Source: Chromobacterium sphagni (GTDB lineage: Bacteria; Pseudomonadota; Gammaproteobacteria; Burkholderiales; Chromobacteriaceae). Taken from it: a stretch of 64,000 bases of DNA. The translations under genes were made by a program, and so were the position numbers. The notes beneath the pieces were generated by a model. It saw only the letters and a list, made by a program, of their open reading frames with translations, did no database searches and was not told where the DNA came from. Location: contig NZ_MKCT01000001.1 of the NCBI RefSeq assembly GCF_001855555.1, forward strand, positions 992,001 to 1,056,000, in the 5' to 3' direction. Every line of letters starts with the position of its first letter. Position 1 is the stretch's first letter. Shown piece after piece: positions 35,909 to 45,669 of this stretch.

Positions 35909-37498
35909 ATGAAACAGGCTGTGCCCATCCATCCCGGTCAACGTACCCATCTGGCGCGGGAAATCGACCGCATCGGCTACATGCTGGTGTCGCGCTGGGA
36001 GCGTCCGCTGGCCGCGCACCTGCTGTCGCTGGTGATGCGGCTGGAGGACCTGGTGTGCTCGGTTGGACTGGGCGACATCGCCGTCGAGACGCGCGCGCTG
36101 GCCAGCTTGCTGCAGCAGTGGCTGCAGCAGCAGGCGGTGCCGTCGGAACAAGAACTCTACGGCTTGCTGCGCCACCATCTGGGAGTGGTCAGCCAGCTAG
36201 GGCTGATGGAGCGGCAAACGGACCCTGGCCGGGACGCGCTGGCTGCCCCGGACAACGATAACGCCCGTCTCTATCTGTGGCTGCCGGTCGGCATCGACGC
36301 CGGTCCGCTGCAAAGGCAGCTGGCCTGTTTCGGCTTCGAGGTCACCCTGCTGTCGCAGGCGGCCAAGCTGGCCAGGGCGCTGCAGGAGGCGACGCCGGTG
36401 GCGGTAGTGGCGTTCAGCGAATTCGCCGACAACGATCCCATCATCCAGCTGGCGCCGGCTGTCAGCAGCACCTGTCCGCTGGTGCTCACCTCGCCGCGGC
36501 GCGATTTTCCGGTACGGCTGGCCGCGACGCGGCTTGGGGCCTGCGGCCTTCTCGACTGGCCGCTGCAGGCCAACCAGCTGGTGGATCTGCTCAGGTTCGG
36601 CGACATCAGCGAACGGCGCGATCCGCTGCGGGTGCTGATCGTCGAGGACATGGCGTCGCTGGCCGGCCTGTACACCCAGGTGCTGGCCGCGCACGGCGTG
36701 GAGGCCACCAGCGAGACCAATCCGGAGAAGGTGCCGGAGCGGATCGAGCAGCTCAGCCCCGATCTGATCCTGATGGACATGTACATGCCGCAGTGCAATG
36801 GCATCGAGCTGGCCAAGGTGATCCGCCAGCAGCGGCTGCTGGATGGCATTCCCATCGTGTTCCTGTCGGTGGAGAAGCGCCAGGTGGTGCAGCTGGACGC
36901 GCTGACGCTGGGCATAGACGGCTTCCTGACCAAGCCGGTGGCGCCGGAGGAACTGGTGGTGACGGTGATCAACCGCGCGCGGCGCTACCGCAAGCTGCGT
37001 TCCTACATCGCCAACGACAGCCTGACCGGCCTGCTCAACCATTCCCACCTGCATGGCCAGATGGACAGCGGCATCCTGCGCGCGCGGCGCGATTCGCTGC
37101 CGCTGTCGCTGGCGATGCTGGACCTCGATTATTTCAAGAGGATCAACGACACCTACGGCCACCAGGCCGGCGACCAGGTGCTGCTTAACCTGGCGCGCTT
37201 TCTGAAGGAGAGGTTGCGCCGCACCGATCTGGTGGGACGCTATGGCGGCGAGGAGTTCGCCATCGTGCTGGGCGGCATGCCGATCATGCGCGCGCACCAA
37301 ATCATGGACAGCCTGCGCCAGGACTTCAGCCAGCTGGAGCAGCAGGCGGAAAACCGTTCGTTCCGCCAGACCTTCAGCGTCGGCATCAGCTCGCTGCAGA
37401 CCGCGGAGGATTCCATCAGCCTGGTGCAGCAGGCCGACGAAATGCTGTACCGCGCCAAGGAAGAGGGCCGCAACCGGGTGGAAAGCCGCGGCGGCTGA
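35909..37498 (+). CDS. Diguanylate cyclase with pseudo-receiver and receiver domains
   Basis: 529-residue cytoplasmic response regulator that would make cyclic-di-GMP. An N-terminal helical region (1-110, Hpt-like size) leads into a degenerate receiver (about 118-230) that lacks the phospho-acceptor Asp. A full receiver follows (about 238-358; VLIVEDMASL, phospho-acceptor Asp 290 in LILMDMYMPQ, Lys in FLTKPVAPEE), then the GGDEF domain with LDLDYFKRINDTYGHQAGDQ and RYGGEEFAIVL (446-450). An inhibitory I-site RxxD (RRTD, 437-440) precedes it. The domain order resembles PleD/WspR-class proteins. No cognate kinase is adjacent. Confidence 0.92.
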   Translation: MKQAVPIHPGQRTHLAREIDRIGYMLVSRWERPLAAHLLSLVMRLEDLVCSVGLGDIAVETRALASLLQQWLQQQAVPSEQELYGLLRHHLGVVSQLGLMERQTDPGRDALAAPDNDNARLYLWLPVGIDAGPLQRQLACFGFEVTLLSQAAKLARALQEATPVAVVAFSEFADNDPIIQLAPAVSSTCPLVLTSPRRDFPVRLAATRLGACGLLDWPLQANQLVDLLRFGDISERRDPLRVLIVEDMASLAGLYTQVLAAHGVEATSETNPEKVPERIEQLSPDLILMDMYMPQCNGIELAKVIRQQRLLDGIPIVFLSVEKRQVVQLDALTLGIDGFLTKPVAPEELVVTVINRARRYRKLRSYIANDSLTGLLNHSHLHGQMDSGILRARRDSLPLSLAMLDLDYFKRINDTYGHQAGDQVLLNLARFLKERLRRTDLVGRYGGEEFAIVLGGMPIMRAHQIMDSLRQDFSQLEQQAENRSFRQTFSVGISSLQTAEDSISLVQQADEMLYRAKEEGRNRVESRGG

Positions 37499-37503
37499 GC
37501 TGG

Positions 37504-37534
37504 CAAAACAAAAGCCCCCGCGCGGGCGGGGGCG
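37504..37534 (-). terminator. Terminator of the Tsx-like porin gene
   Basis: GCCCCCGC (37514-37521) pairs with GCGGGGGC (37526-37533); on the minus strand it is followed by TTTTGTTTT. It sits between two converging genes. Confidence 0.8.
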
Positions 37535-37595
37535 TTCAAGCGGCGGAGCGGCTCCGCCGTCCTGCCCGCGCAAGGCGGGCGAGGCAGTCCATCAA

Positions 37596-38369
37596 TTACT
37601 TGATGTTGTACTTGATCGAGTAGATCACAGCGTTCTGATAGGCGGTGCTGCCCAGCTTCTGATCGGCGTAGCGGTACTGGATGCCGGTGGTCACTTCCTT
37701 GGTCGGGGTCCACCACAGCGCGACGGCACCGTTCTGGCCTACGCGCGGCTGGCCGCCGCTCTTGTAAATGCCGATGAACTTGTCCTGGCGGTCCAGTTCG
37801 GTTTCGTGCCATTGGGTCAGCATCAGGTTCTGGCCGAAAGCCTGGAACGGATACAGCATCACGTAACCGGTCATGAAACCGTTGAAGCCCGAAGCCGAGC
37901 CGGGTTGACCAGAATCCATCTCGTTGTGCACGCCGAAGAACGGCTTGATGCTCAGTGCGCCGAAGCTCAGATCGGTGCCCAGACCCAGAACGCGGTTCTG
38001 GGTAAAGAATTCATTGCCGCGGGTGTCGTAGACGTGAGCGTACAGCTGTACCGGCACGCCACCGATGTCGGTCAGGTTGTAACGGCCAATCACCTTCGTG
38101 GTGTAGCGACGGTCTTTGGTGCCGGTGCCGTTGTTGCCCTTGCCCGGGTTTTCCAGGTCGAAGAAGCCATACAGCTCGCCCCATTTGGCGCCCAGGCCAC
38201 CTTCGGCTTCCAGGTAGCCGAAATCGCGCTTGCCGCTTTGTTCGGTAGTGCGATCCGACCAGTCCAGCCAGTTGGCGCTGACGTTTGCGAAAGAGTATTC
38301 ACCGCCGGCATGAGCCAGCGCGGAGGTGGCCAACAGAGACAGGGCCAGCAGCGACTTGCGAGTTTTCAT
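37596..38369 (-). CDS. Tsx/OmpK-like nucleoside-channel outer-membrane protein
   Basis: 257-residue outer-membrane beta-barrel of the nucleoside-specific channel-forming Tsx family (OmpK). The signal peptide is LLALSLLATSALAHA. The mature part starts GGEYSFANVSANWLDWSDRT (a Tsx hallmark) and has YGFFDLENPGKGN, then LGTDLSFGALSIKPFFGVHN and the C-terminal strand AVIYSIKYNIK. The length is near that of Tsx (294) and OmpK (about 265). Codon use is noticeably plainer than in neighbours, as expected for a highly expressed porin. The 247-base upstream region is AT-rich and likely carries its control sites. Confidence 0.88.
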   Translation of the reverse strand: MKTRKSLLALSLLATSALAHAGGEYSFANVSANWLDWSDRTTEQSGKRDFGYLEAEGGLGAKWGELYGFFDLENPGKGNNGTGTKDRRYTTKVIGRYNLTDIGGVPVQLYAHVYDTRGNEFFTQNRVLGLGTDLSFGALSIKPFFGVHNEMDSGQPGSASGFNGFMTGYVMLYPFQAFGQNLMLTQWHETELDRQDKFIGIYKSGGQPRVGQNGAVALWWTPTKEVTTGIQYRYADQKLGSTAYQNAVIYSIKYNIK

Positions 38370-38616
38370 TGTTTCACCAGACTATTTTTCATGTAGTAAC
38401 CGTCCGACAAGCTGTCGGCGAGCGCGCGCAGATTAGACTCAGAAATGGCCTTATGCAAACAATTTGTCACGTGCCTGTCGCTTTTCTGCAAAGAATCATT
38501 GCATTTTTGTAGCAAAATGACGTTGACGTTACATTTCGTTGGCAAAATGCCACATGGAAATATCTCTACGTGAAGATAAGTATCTGAGCAACCGGGCGTT
38601 TCCGGCTTGCGGCAGG

Positions 38617-38934
38617 TCAACCGCCGGAGTCGGACCAGCCGTAACGGCGCAGGTCAATCTTGCCGCTGGCATTGAATTCCACGCCCTCTTCCTCCAGCAG
38701 CAGGCGCTGCCAGTCGGCGTGGTGGCTGCCGGGGCGCGACAGCCGGCCGCCGGCGCCCAGCACCCGGTGCCAGGGCGCGGCCAGGCCTGCCGGCAAGTGG
38801 CTCAGCAGGTGGCCGACATGGCGGGAGTGGCGCGGATAGCCGGCGCGTTCGGCCAGCTGCCCATAGGTGGTGACGCGGCCCGGCGGCAGCTCGGCCAGCA
38901 GCGCCAGCACGCGGCGGGCGAATTCGGGCGGCAT
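38617..38934 (-). CDS. Alkyltransferase-like protein (ATL, MGMT family)
   Basis: 105-residue DNA-binding protein related to O6-alkylguanine-DNA alkyltransferase. The reactive Cys of the PCHRV motif is replaced by Trp: PWHRVLGAGGRLSRPG. ATL proteins bind O6-alkylguanine and hand it to nucleotide-excision repair without removing the alkyl group. The N-terminal LAELPPGRVTTYGQLAERAG is typical, including the Tyr and Arg used to flip the base. Its ATG overlaps the stop of the metallo-hydrolase gene (ATGA). Confidence 0.92.
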   Translation of the reverse strand: MPPEFARRVLALLAELPPGRVTTYGQLAERAGYPRHSRHVGHLLSHLPAGLAAPWHRVLGAGGRLSRPGSHHADWQRLLLEEEGVEFNASGKIDLRRYGWSDSGG

Positions 38935-39584
38935 CAGCGGTAGCGCGGGTTGGCGACGTAGGGATTGCCGCGTTTTTCCGCGCCTATGGTGGTGAGCGGG
39001 CCGTGGCCGGGCAGCACGGTGGTGGCGTCCGGCAGCATGAACAGCTTCTGCTGGATGGCGTCCACCAGTTGCTGGTGGTTGCCCATCGGGAAATCGGTGC
39101 GGCCTATCGAGCCCTGGAACAGCACGTCGCCGGCCACCAGCAGGCCGGCCGCCGCGCTGTAGAACACCACGTGGCCCGGGGTGTGGCCCGGGCAGTGGAT
39201 CACCTGCAGCGTTTCCTCGCCCACGGTCACCGTGTCGCCTTCCTCCAGCCAGCGGTCGGGGGTCAGCGGCTCGCTGCGCGGGAAGCCGAACATCTTGCCC
39301 TGGGTGGGCAACTGGTCCAGCCAGAAACTTTCGCTGCGTTCGGGGCCTTCTATCTTCACCCCCAGTTGTTCGGCCAGCCTGGCGGCGCCGCCGGCATGGT
39401 CGATATGGCCGTGGGTGAGCAGCAGCTTCTGCACCGTCAGGCCCTGGCTATCGACCCAGGCGCGTATGCGTTCGATGTCGCCGCCGGCGTCGATGACGGC
39501 CGCCTGGCGGCTGACGCTGCACCACAGCACGCTGCAGTTCTGGGCAAACGGGGTGACCGGGATCACATGGTATTTCAAGGACAT
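38934..39584 (-). CDS. MBL-fold metallo-hydrolase (glyoxalase II-like)
   Basis: 216-residue cytoplasmic hydrolase. The metal site reads THGHIDHAGG (HxHxDH), then CPGHTPGHVVFY and AGDVLFQGSIGRTDFPMGNH and, near the end, VLPGHGPLTTIGAEKRGNPY. These are the usual glyoxalase II/YcbL-type residues, and the GRTDFP segment with GHGP is typical of YcbL-like thioesterases. I take the ATG at 39584 (MSLKYHVIPVTPFAQNC). Its stop overlaps the start of the ATL gene, so both are probably one operon. Confidence 0.92.
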   Translation of the reverse strand: MSLKYHVIPVTPFAQNCSVLWCSVSRQAAVIDAGGDIERIRAWVDSQGLTVQKLLLTHGHIDHAGGAARLAEQLGVKIEGPERSESFWLDQLPTQGKMFGFPRSEPLTPDRWLEEGDTVTVGEETLQVIHCPGHTPGHVVFYSAAAGLLVAGDVLFQGSIGRTDFPMGNHQQLVDAIQQKLFMLPDATTVLPGHGPLTTIGAEKRGNPYVANPRYR

Positions 39585-39655
39585 GGCCGTGCTCGTGGCG
39601 AAAACGCAATCCGCCATTGTGGCACGGGCGGCGCGCGCTGGGGAGGCCCCGCGCG

Positions 39656-41569
39656 CTAGCCGCGCAGCGCGCGCGCGATGAACTGGCGCGGTACCTGGGG
39701 CCTGGGCACCCGCTGGTCGAACCAGGCGCGCACGTCGCTGTCCAGGCCGATGCCGTGCATGTAGTTGTACAGCGCCTTGTTGAGCGCGCGGCCCATAGCG
39801 TCGTGATCGGTGCCGGTGGGGTCGATGAAGCCGACATCGTTCTTGCCGAAGTTGCCTTCCGGCAGCGGCACCAGCTTGACGCCGTATTCTTCCGGGTTCT
39901 TGCCCACCGGCGAGTGCACGGTGCAGGCGAAGCGGTGGAAGAAGCCGGACTGGATGCAGCCGCTGTCGAACAGCTGGCGCACGTATTCCAGCGCGTCCAC
40001 CGTGTCCTGCACCGTCTGGGTGGGGAAGCCGTACATCAGGTAGGCGTGCACCAGGATGCCGGCTTCGGCGAAGCCGTAGGTGACGCGCGCCACCTGCTCC
40101 ACCGACACGCCTTTCTTCATCAGCTTCAAGAGCCGGTCCGACGCCACTTCCAGCCCGCCGGAAATGGCGATGCAGCCGGATTCGGCCAACAGCTGCGCCA
40201 GTTCCGGCGTGAACGACTTCTCGAAGCGGATATTGCCCCACCAGGAGATGGACAGATTGCGCCGCAGCAGCTCTTCGGCCAGCGCCTTCAGCATCTTGGG
40301 CGGCGCCGCCTCGTCGACGAAGTGGAAGCCGGTCTGGCCGGTCTCGGCGATGATGGCCTCGATGCGGTCCACCAGCACCTCGGCCGACGCCGTCTCGTAG
40401 CGCGAGATGTAGTCCAGCGTCACGTCGCAGAAGCTGCACTTCTTCCAGTAGCAGCCGTGGGCGACGGTGAGCTTGTTCCAGCGGCCGTCGCTCCATAGCC
40501 GGTGCATCGGATTGAGCATGTCCAGCAAGGACAGGTAGCGGTCTATCGGCAGGCCGTCCCAGGTGGGGGTGCCCACCTCGGAAAACGGCACGTCGGCTTC
40601 CTGCATATTGACGTAGCGGACCGAGCCGTCTTCCTGGCGCAGGAAGGTGCGCACCAGCCGGCTGGGTCCGCGCTTGCCCTGCAAATGTTCCAGCAGCGCC
40701 AGCAGCGGGCGCTCGCCGTCGTCCAGCGTCACGAAGTCGAAGTAGTCGAACACCCGCGGCTCGGCCAGTTCCCTGAGTTCGGTGTTGACGTAGCCGCCGC
40801 CCAGGCAGGTCTTGATCTCGGGATGGCGGCGCTTGATGGCCTGGGCGATGCGGAAGGCGGCGTACACCGCGCCGGGGAAGGGCACCGAGATCAGCACCAG
40901 TTGCGGCTGGTGTTTTGCCACCGCGGCCTGCACCAGCGCGTCCAGCGTGTCGTCCACCCAGTTGGGCGCGGCGGCCAGCGCCCGGGCCAGCGGCTCGAAG
41001 CTGGGCTGCGACAGCGCCAGCGATTCGGCGTAGCGGACGAATTCGAAGCGCGGGTCCACCGCGTCGCGCAGCACGTCGGCGATGTCGTTCAGGTACAGCG
41101 TGGCCAGATGGCGGGCGCGGTCCTGGCTGCCCAGCGCGCCGAAGGCCCAGGCCAGCGGGTCGCCGCCTTCCGGATCGTCCGGGTCCACGTACACGTCCAG
41201 CGCGGCGAAGCGCGGGCCTTCCGGCAGGTAGTTGCGGCCGGCGATGCGGTAGGACAGCGTGGCGTCGCGGCCCTGCAGGAAGGCTATGGCGCCGTCTATC
41301 GTCGCCTGGTAGCGGTCGAATTCGGCGTCGAACTGTTGCAGCGCGGCCGAGCGCTGGCGCAGCGGCACCTTGCGCACGTGTTCGCGCAGGGTTTGCATGC
41401 CGGCGCGTGAAAACAGCTTGAGCACCAGCGCCAGCGCCAGGTCCTCCTGGGCGGCTTGTGCGCCGCGCGAGCGCAGGAAGCCGGTGAGATAGGCGGTGGA
41501 CGGGTAGGGCGTATTCAGCTGCGTCATCGGCGGGATGAGCGACAGCACGCGCAGCGAGCTTGCAGACAT
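39656..41569 (-). CDS. B12-binding-domain radical SAM protein
   Basis: 637-residue enzyme of unknown reaction. An N-terminal part (LRVLSLIPPMTQLNTPYPST AYLTGFL) resembles a cobalamin-binding Rossmann domain (about 8-300, with LVLISVPFPGAVYAAFRIAQ), then the radical SAM barrel (about 330-560). The [4Fe-4S] motif reads HGCYWKKCSFCDV, that is C-x4-C-x2-C and not the usual C-x3-C-x2-C. ISGGLEVASDRLLKLMKKGV and YLMYGFPTQTVQDTVDALEY are normal radical SAM pieces. It is divergent from an ArsR repressor gene. Homologues may be methylases or RiPP enzymes, but no peptide precursor is seen nearby. Confidence 0.85.
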   Translation of the reverse strand: MSASSLRVLSLIPPMTQLNTPYPSTAYLTGFLRSRGAQAAQEDLALALVLKLFSRAGMQTLREHVRKVPLRQRSAALQQFDAEFDRYQATIDGAIAFLQGRDATLSYRIAGRNYLPEGPRFAALDVYVDPDDPEGGDPLAWAFGALGSQDRARHLATLYLNDIADVLRDAVDPRFEFVRYAESLALSQPSFEPLARALAAAPNWVDDTLDALVQAAVAKHQPQLVLISVPFPGAVYAAFRIAQAIKRRHPEIKTCLGGGYVNTELRELAEPRVFDYFDFVTLDDGERPLLALLEHLQGKRGPSRLVRTFLRQEDGSVRYVNMQEADVPFSEVGTPTWDGLPIDRYLSLLDMLNPMHRLWSDGRWNKLTVAHGCYWKKCSFCDVTLDYISRYETASAEVLVDRIEAIIAETGQTGFHFVDEAAPPKMLKALAEELLRRNLSISWWGNIRFEKSFTPELAQLLAESGCIAISGGLEVASDRLLKLMKKGVSVEQVARVTYGFAEAGILVHAYLMYGFPTQTVQDTVDALEYVRQLFDSGCIQSGFFHRFACTVHSPVGKNPEEYGVKLVPLPEGNFGKNDVGFIDPTGTDHDAMGRALNKALYNYMHGIGLDSDVRAWFDQRVPRPQVPRQFIARALRG

Positions 41570-41695
41570 GGCGGTGGACAATCCGGCGGGTGGTTCAAAA
41601 AGCATAGCCGGGCGCAGGCCCGGCTGTGCGCGATTGTCCCACAGCGCGCCGCCAGCGGCTAGGCTGGCGTGGTTTCGGCGGTTAAAGGTATGTTG

Positions 41696-41740
41696 ATCAA
41701 TATAATATCAATTGATATATTGATTTCAAGTTCTTATTTT
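41696..41740 (+). promoter_or_regulatory. Palindromic operator and promoter of the ArsR-type repressor
   Basis: The AT-rich palindrome ATCAATATA-ATATCAATTGATAT-ATTGAT (41696-41724) is centred on the perfect 10-mer ATCAATTGAT. A promoter overlaps it: TTGATA (41713-41718), 16 bases, TATTTT (41735-41740). This is what an autoregulated ArsR/BigR repressor needs: bound protein would cover the -35 box. The same palindrome could also control the divergent radical SAM gene. Confidence 0.65.
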
Positions 41741-41754
41741 AAAAGCGAGTTTTC

Positions 41755-42069
41755 ATGGATTTTCCCGGCATTCCCCCTGCAGATATGCGCGCCGCGGCCG
41801 GGCAGGCCTGCGGCCTGCTGCGGGCGCTGGCCAACGAGGACCGGCTGCTGCTGCTGTGCCAGCTCAGCCGGGGAGAGCAGTCGGTGAGCGAGCTGGAGCA
41901 GGTGGTGGGCATCCGCCAGCCGACCTTGTCGCAACAGCTGGGCGTGTTGCGCGGCGAGGGCCTGGTGGCGACCCGGCGCGACGGCAAGCGCATTTTCTAT
42001 TCGGTGGCGGACGTCAAGGCGCTGGCGCTGTTGACCGCGCTGCACCGGTTGTATTGCCCCAAGGAGTGA
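41755..42069 (+). CDS. ArsR-family transcriptional repressor
   Basis: 104-residue winged-helix repressor. The HTH region is SVSELEQVVGIRQPTLSQQL with the recognition helix in RQPTLSQQLGVLRGEG, and wing VATRRDGKRIFYSVAD. The N-terminus has ACGLLRALANEDRLLLLCQL and the C-terminus LHRLYCPKE. Cys residues (ACG, LLC, YC) may form a redox or metal switch, as in BigR/SqrR-like sulphide sensors that repress sulphide-oxidation genes. The palindrome upstream is its probable operator. The next gene is a cytochrome c. Confidence 0.9.
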   Translation: MDFPGIPPADMRAAAGQACGLLRALANEDRLLLLCQLSRGEQSVSELEQVVGIRQPTLSQQLGVLRGEGLVATRRDGKRIFYSVADVKALALLTALHRLYCPKE

Positions 42070-42211
42070 GGAACGCGCTGGAAGCGCTTTGTCGCCGGGA
42101 GTCGGCGCGTGCTTTCCCGCCGCTGGCGGCGCGGATCCCGTTCCAAGGACGTGGGAAATCGGCGGGTCTGCCGCATATAATTCACCCGTCATCAACGATG
42201 GAGCTTGCCGG

Positions 42212-42790
42212 GTGAAAACGGGTCGACTGATTTTTCTGGGATGGATGGCGATGGCGTCCGCGCTGGCGGCGCCGCAGGCTGTCCAGTTGTGCGCCAGCTG
42301 TCATGGCGCGGACGGCAACAGCGCGTCGCCGCGGTTTCCGCGGCTGGCGGGCCAGCAGGCGGCGTTTATGGAGCAGCAGCTTGAGCTGTTCCGCGAGCGC
42401 AAGCGCGACGACAAGGGCGCGCACCAGGCCGCGCTGGGCAAGCTGGACGCCGCGGCCGTCAAGGGCCTGGCCGCTTATTTCGCCGCGCAGCAGCCGGCGG
42501 CCAATCCGGCGGCGGGCGCCGACGCCAAGCTGCTGGCGGCGGGGCGCAAGCTGTTCATGGAGGGCAATCTGGCGGTGGGCACGCCGCCTTGCTTCTCTTG
42601 CCACGGCGACCGCGGCGAGGGCAACGCGACGGCGCCGCGGCTGGCGGGCCAGCACTCGGCCTATCTGCTAAGCCAGTTGCAGGTGTTCGACGTGTCGCAG
42701 CGGCCGGCGGCGGCGGAAATGCAGGAAATCGTCAAGACCATGAGCGCGGACGACATCAAGGCGCTGGTCGCCTATATTCCAGGCATGTAG
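42212..42790 (+). CDS. Dihaem cytochrome c (c4-like)
   Basis: 192-residue periplasmic electron carrier with two haem-binding sites, CASCHGADGN (near residue 27) and CFSCHGDRGEG (near residue 131). The signal peptide begins at a GTG (KTGRLIFLGWMAMASALAAP). Each half ends with a cytochrome c fold; the axial Met ligands lie in KTMSADDIKA and the equivalent earlier helix. The two-domain form matches cytochrome c4, a donor to terminal oxidases. The GTG at 42212 follows GGAG; the frame is open further but not homologous. It may be controlled by the ArsR protein encoded just upstream. Confidence 0.9.
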   Translation: MKTGRLIFLGWMAMASALAAPQAVQLCASCHGADGNSASPRFPRLAGQQAAFMEQQLELFRERKRDDKGAHQAALGKLDAAAVKGLAAYFAAQQPAANPAAGADAKLLAAGRKLFMEGNLAVGTPPCFSCHGDRGEGNATAPRLAGQHSAYLLSQLQVFDVSQRPAAAEMQEIVKTMSADDIKALVAYIPGM

Positions 42791-42793
42791 CCG

Positions 42794-42822
42794 GCAAAAG
42801 AAAAGGCCGCGCTAGGCGGCCC
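42794..42822 (-). terminator. Terminator of hemA-prfA
   Basis: GGCCGC (42805-42810) pairs with GCGGCC (42816-42821); on the minus strand it is followed by TTTTCTTTT. It lies about 125 bases past the prfA stop. Confidence 0.65.
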
Positions 42823-42869
42823 CAAGCTCGGAGAAAAACGCCCATCCGGTCGGGCAGGCGGGACAGGCA

Positions 42870-42901
42870 CAGGCTGCGGTTGTGGTTGCGGCCTGTTTTT
42901 T
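42870..42901 (+). terminator. Terminator of the cytochrome c gene
   Basis: CAGGCTGC (42870-42877) pairs with GCGGCCTG (42888-42895), one wobble pair, followed by TTTTTT on the plus strand. Confidence 0.78.
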
Positions 42902-42945
42902 CTATAGCGGATTTTAGCGCCGCCGACGGCATGGGGCAATCTCGC

Positions 42946-44021
<1,076 letters not shown>

Positions 44022-44022
<1 letters not shown>

Positions 44023-45275
44023 TACGACTCCGGATGTAAACGGTAAAGCCGCGCGATGGTCTGCACCTGCGCGTCGTGCTCCGCGCCGCTGCCCGAGGAC
44101 AGGGCCTGGGTGGGCGGGTGCATCAATTTGTTGGTGAGCTGGAGCGACAGCGCTTCCAGGACTTTTTCCGGCGCGTCGCCACGCGCCAGTTGTTTCATCG
44201 CCGCCTCCAGCGCGTGGCGGCGGGCGCGGTCGGCCTCGTCGCGCAGCGCGCGGATCAAGGGCACGGTCTCGCGCTTCTTCAGCCAGTCGGAAAATTCCGC
44301 CACCCGCGCCTGGATGATGGTTTCCGCCTCCGCCGCGGCGCTCTGCCGCGCTTCCTTGCCCACTTCGACGATGCCGGCGATGTCGTCGACGCTGTACAGG
44401 AACACGTCGTCCAGCTGCGCCACTTCCAGTTCGATGTCGCGCGGCACCGCCAGGTCCAGCATGAAGATCGGCCGGTGGCGGCGCTGCTTGATCGCCCGCT
44501 CCACCATGCCCTTGCCTATCATCGGCAGCTGGCTGGCGGTGGAGGTGACCACCACGTCGTAGCGCGCCAGGGCGTCCGGCAGTTCCGACAGTGTGATGGC
44601 ATTGCCGCCGAACTGCTCGGCCAGCCGTTGGCCGCGTTCCAGCGTGCGGTTGGCCACGGTGATACAGGACGGGTTGCGCGCCGCGAAGTGGGTGGCCACC
44701 AGCTCTATCATCTCGCCGGCGCCGACGAACAGCACGTTCAGCTCGGCTATCGATGGAAAGATCTGCTCGGCCAGCTTTACCGCGGCGGCGGACATCGACA
44801 CCGAACTCGAACCCACCGCGGTGTTGGAGCGCACCTCCTTGGCCACCGCGAAAGTGCGTTGGAACAGGCCGTTGAGCATGCTGCCCAGCGTGCCGGCGTT
44901 TTCGGCGCTGCGCACCGCGTCCTTCAACTGGCCCAGGATCTGGGTTTCGCCCAGCACCATCGAATCCAGGCCGGAGGCCACGCGAAAAGCGTGGCGGGCG
45001 GCGTTGGACGCTTCCATCTGGTACAGGTAGGGCTCAACCTCGGCCAGGCTCAGGCCGTGGAACTGGCACAGCCAGGACAGCGCGGCGTGCGGGTCCGGAC
45101 TGCAGCAGTAGATCTCGGTGCGGTTGCAGGTGGAGACGATGGCCGCCTCGCGCGCGGCCTGCGAGGCCACCAGACTGTCCAGCGCCCGAGGCAGGGTTTC
45201 GGCTGGAAACGCCAGCTTTTCCCGTATCGACAGCGGTGCCGTGTGGTGGTTGAGTCCGAAGGCAAGCAGATGCAT
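44022..45275 (-). CDS. hemA: Glutamyl-tRNA reductase
   Basis: 417-residue NADPH-dependent enzyme that turns glutamyl-tRNA into glutamate-1-semialdehyde, the first step of haem synthesis. It opens [20 protein letters not shown], has the catalytic Cys in [12 protein letters not shown], the NADPH fold [18 protein letters not shown] and [12 protein letters not shown], and a dimerisation domain at the C-terminus (about 320-417). The start at 45275 is the conserved one; the frame is open 11 codons further. It is coupled to prfA. Feedback by haem usually acts on protein stability. Confidence 0.97.
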
Positions 45276-45669
45276 GGGCGGAAAGTGCCGCAGACGAAAA
45301 CAGGCCATTTTAGCCTAAGTGGGCGGCGGCGTCCCGCGGAGCGTGCCCGGACGGCATGGCGGCGGCGCCTGATCCGGGTGGGCAAGCGCTGGCGCATATC
45401 GTCTGCGCCGCGAGATGTTGTTTTGTTGAGACAAGAACAAAAAATCATTTCGTCACCGGCATTAACAAAAAAACACAATTTCAATCAAAGTTTTAACAAA
45501 CTTTCTGATTTCGCCTTTCGTTCGGCTGGCGTGGCATGAGGTGGCGAAGCATTTGCCATGCCCGATGATTAATGCCATTTTCATCGCGAGTCGCATGTTT
45601 CACGCATGTGACAGTGGTGGCACAGATTTGCGCCAACGCAGCGCGAACACCGTGATGAACAAAGGGAAA
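45276..45669. promoter_or_regulatory. 394-base gene-free control region, hemA and TonB receptor
   Basis: Divergent region between hemA and the TonB-dependent receptor. It is AT-rich in the middle and has the inverted repeat AAAGTTT-taac-AAACTTT (45487-45504), which might be a repressor site. Two in-frame ATGs lie before the chosen receptor start. No gene is seen. A Fur-like 19-mer was looked for and not found by eye. Confidence 0.4.
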
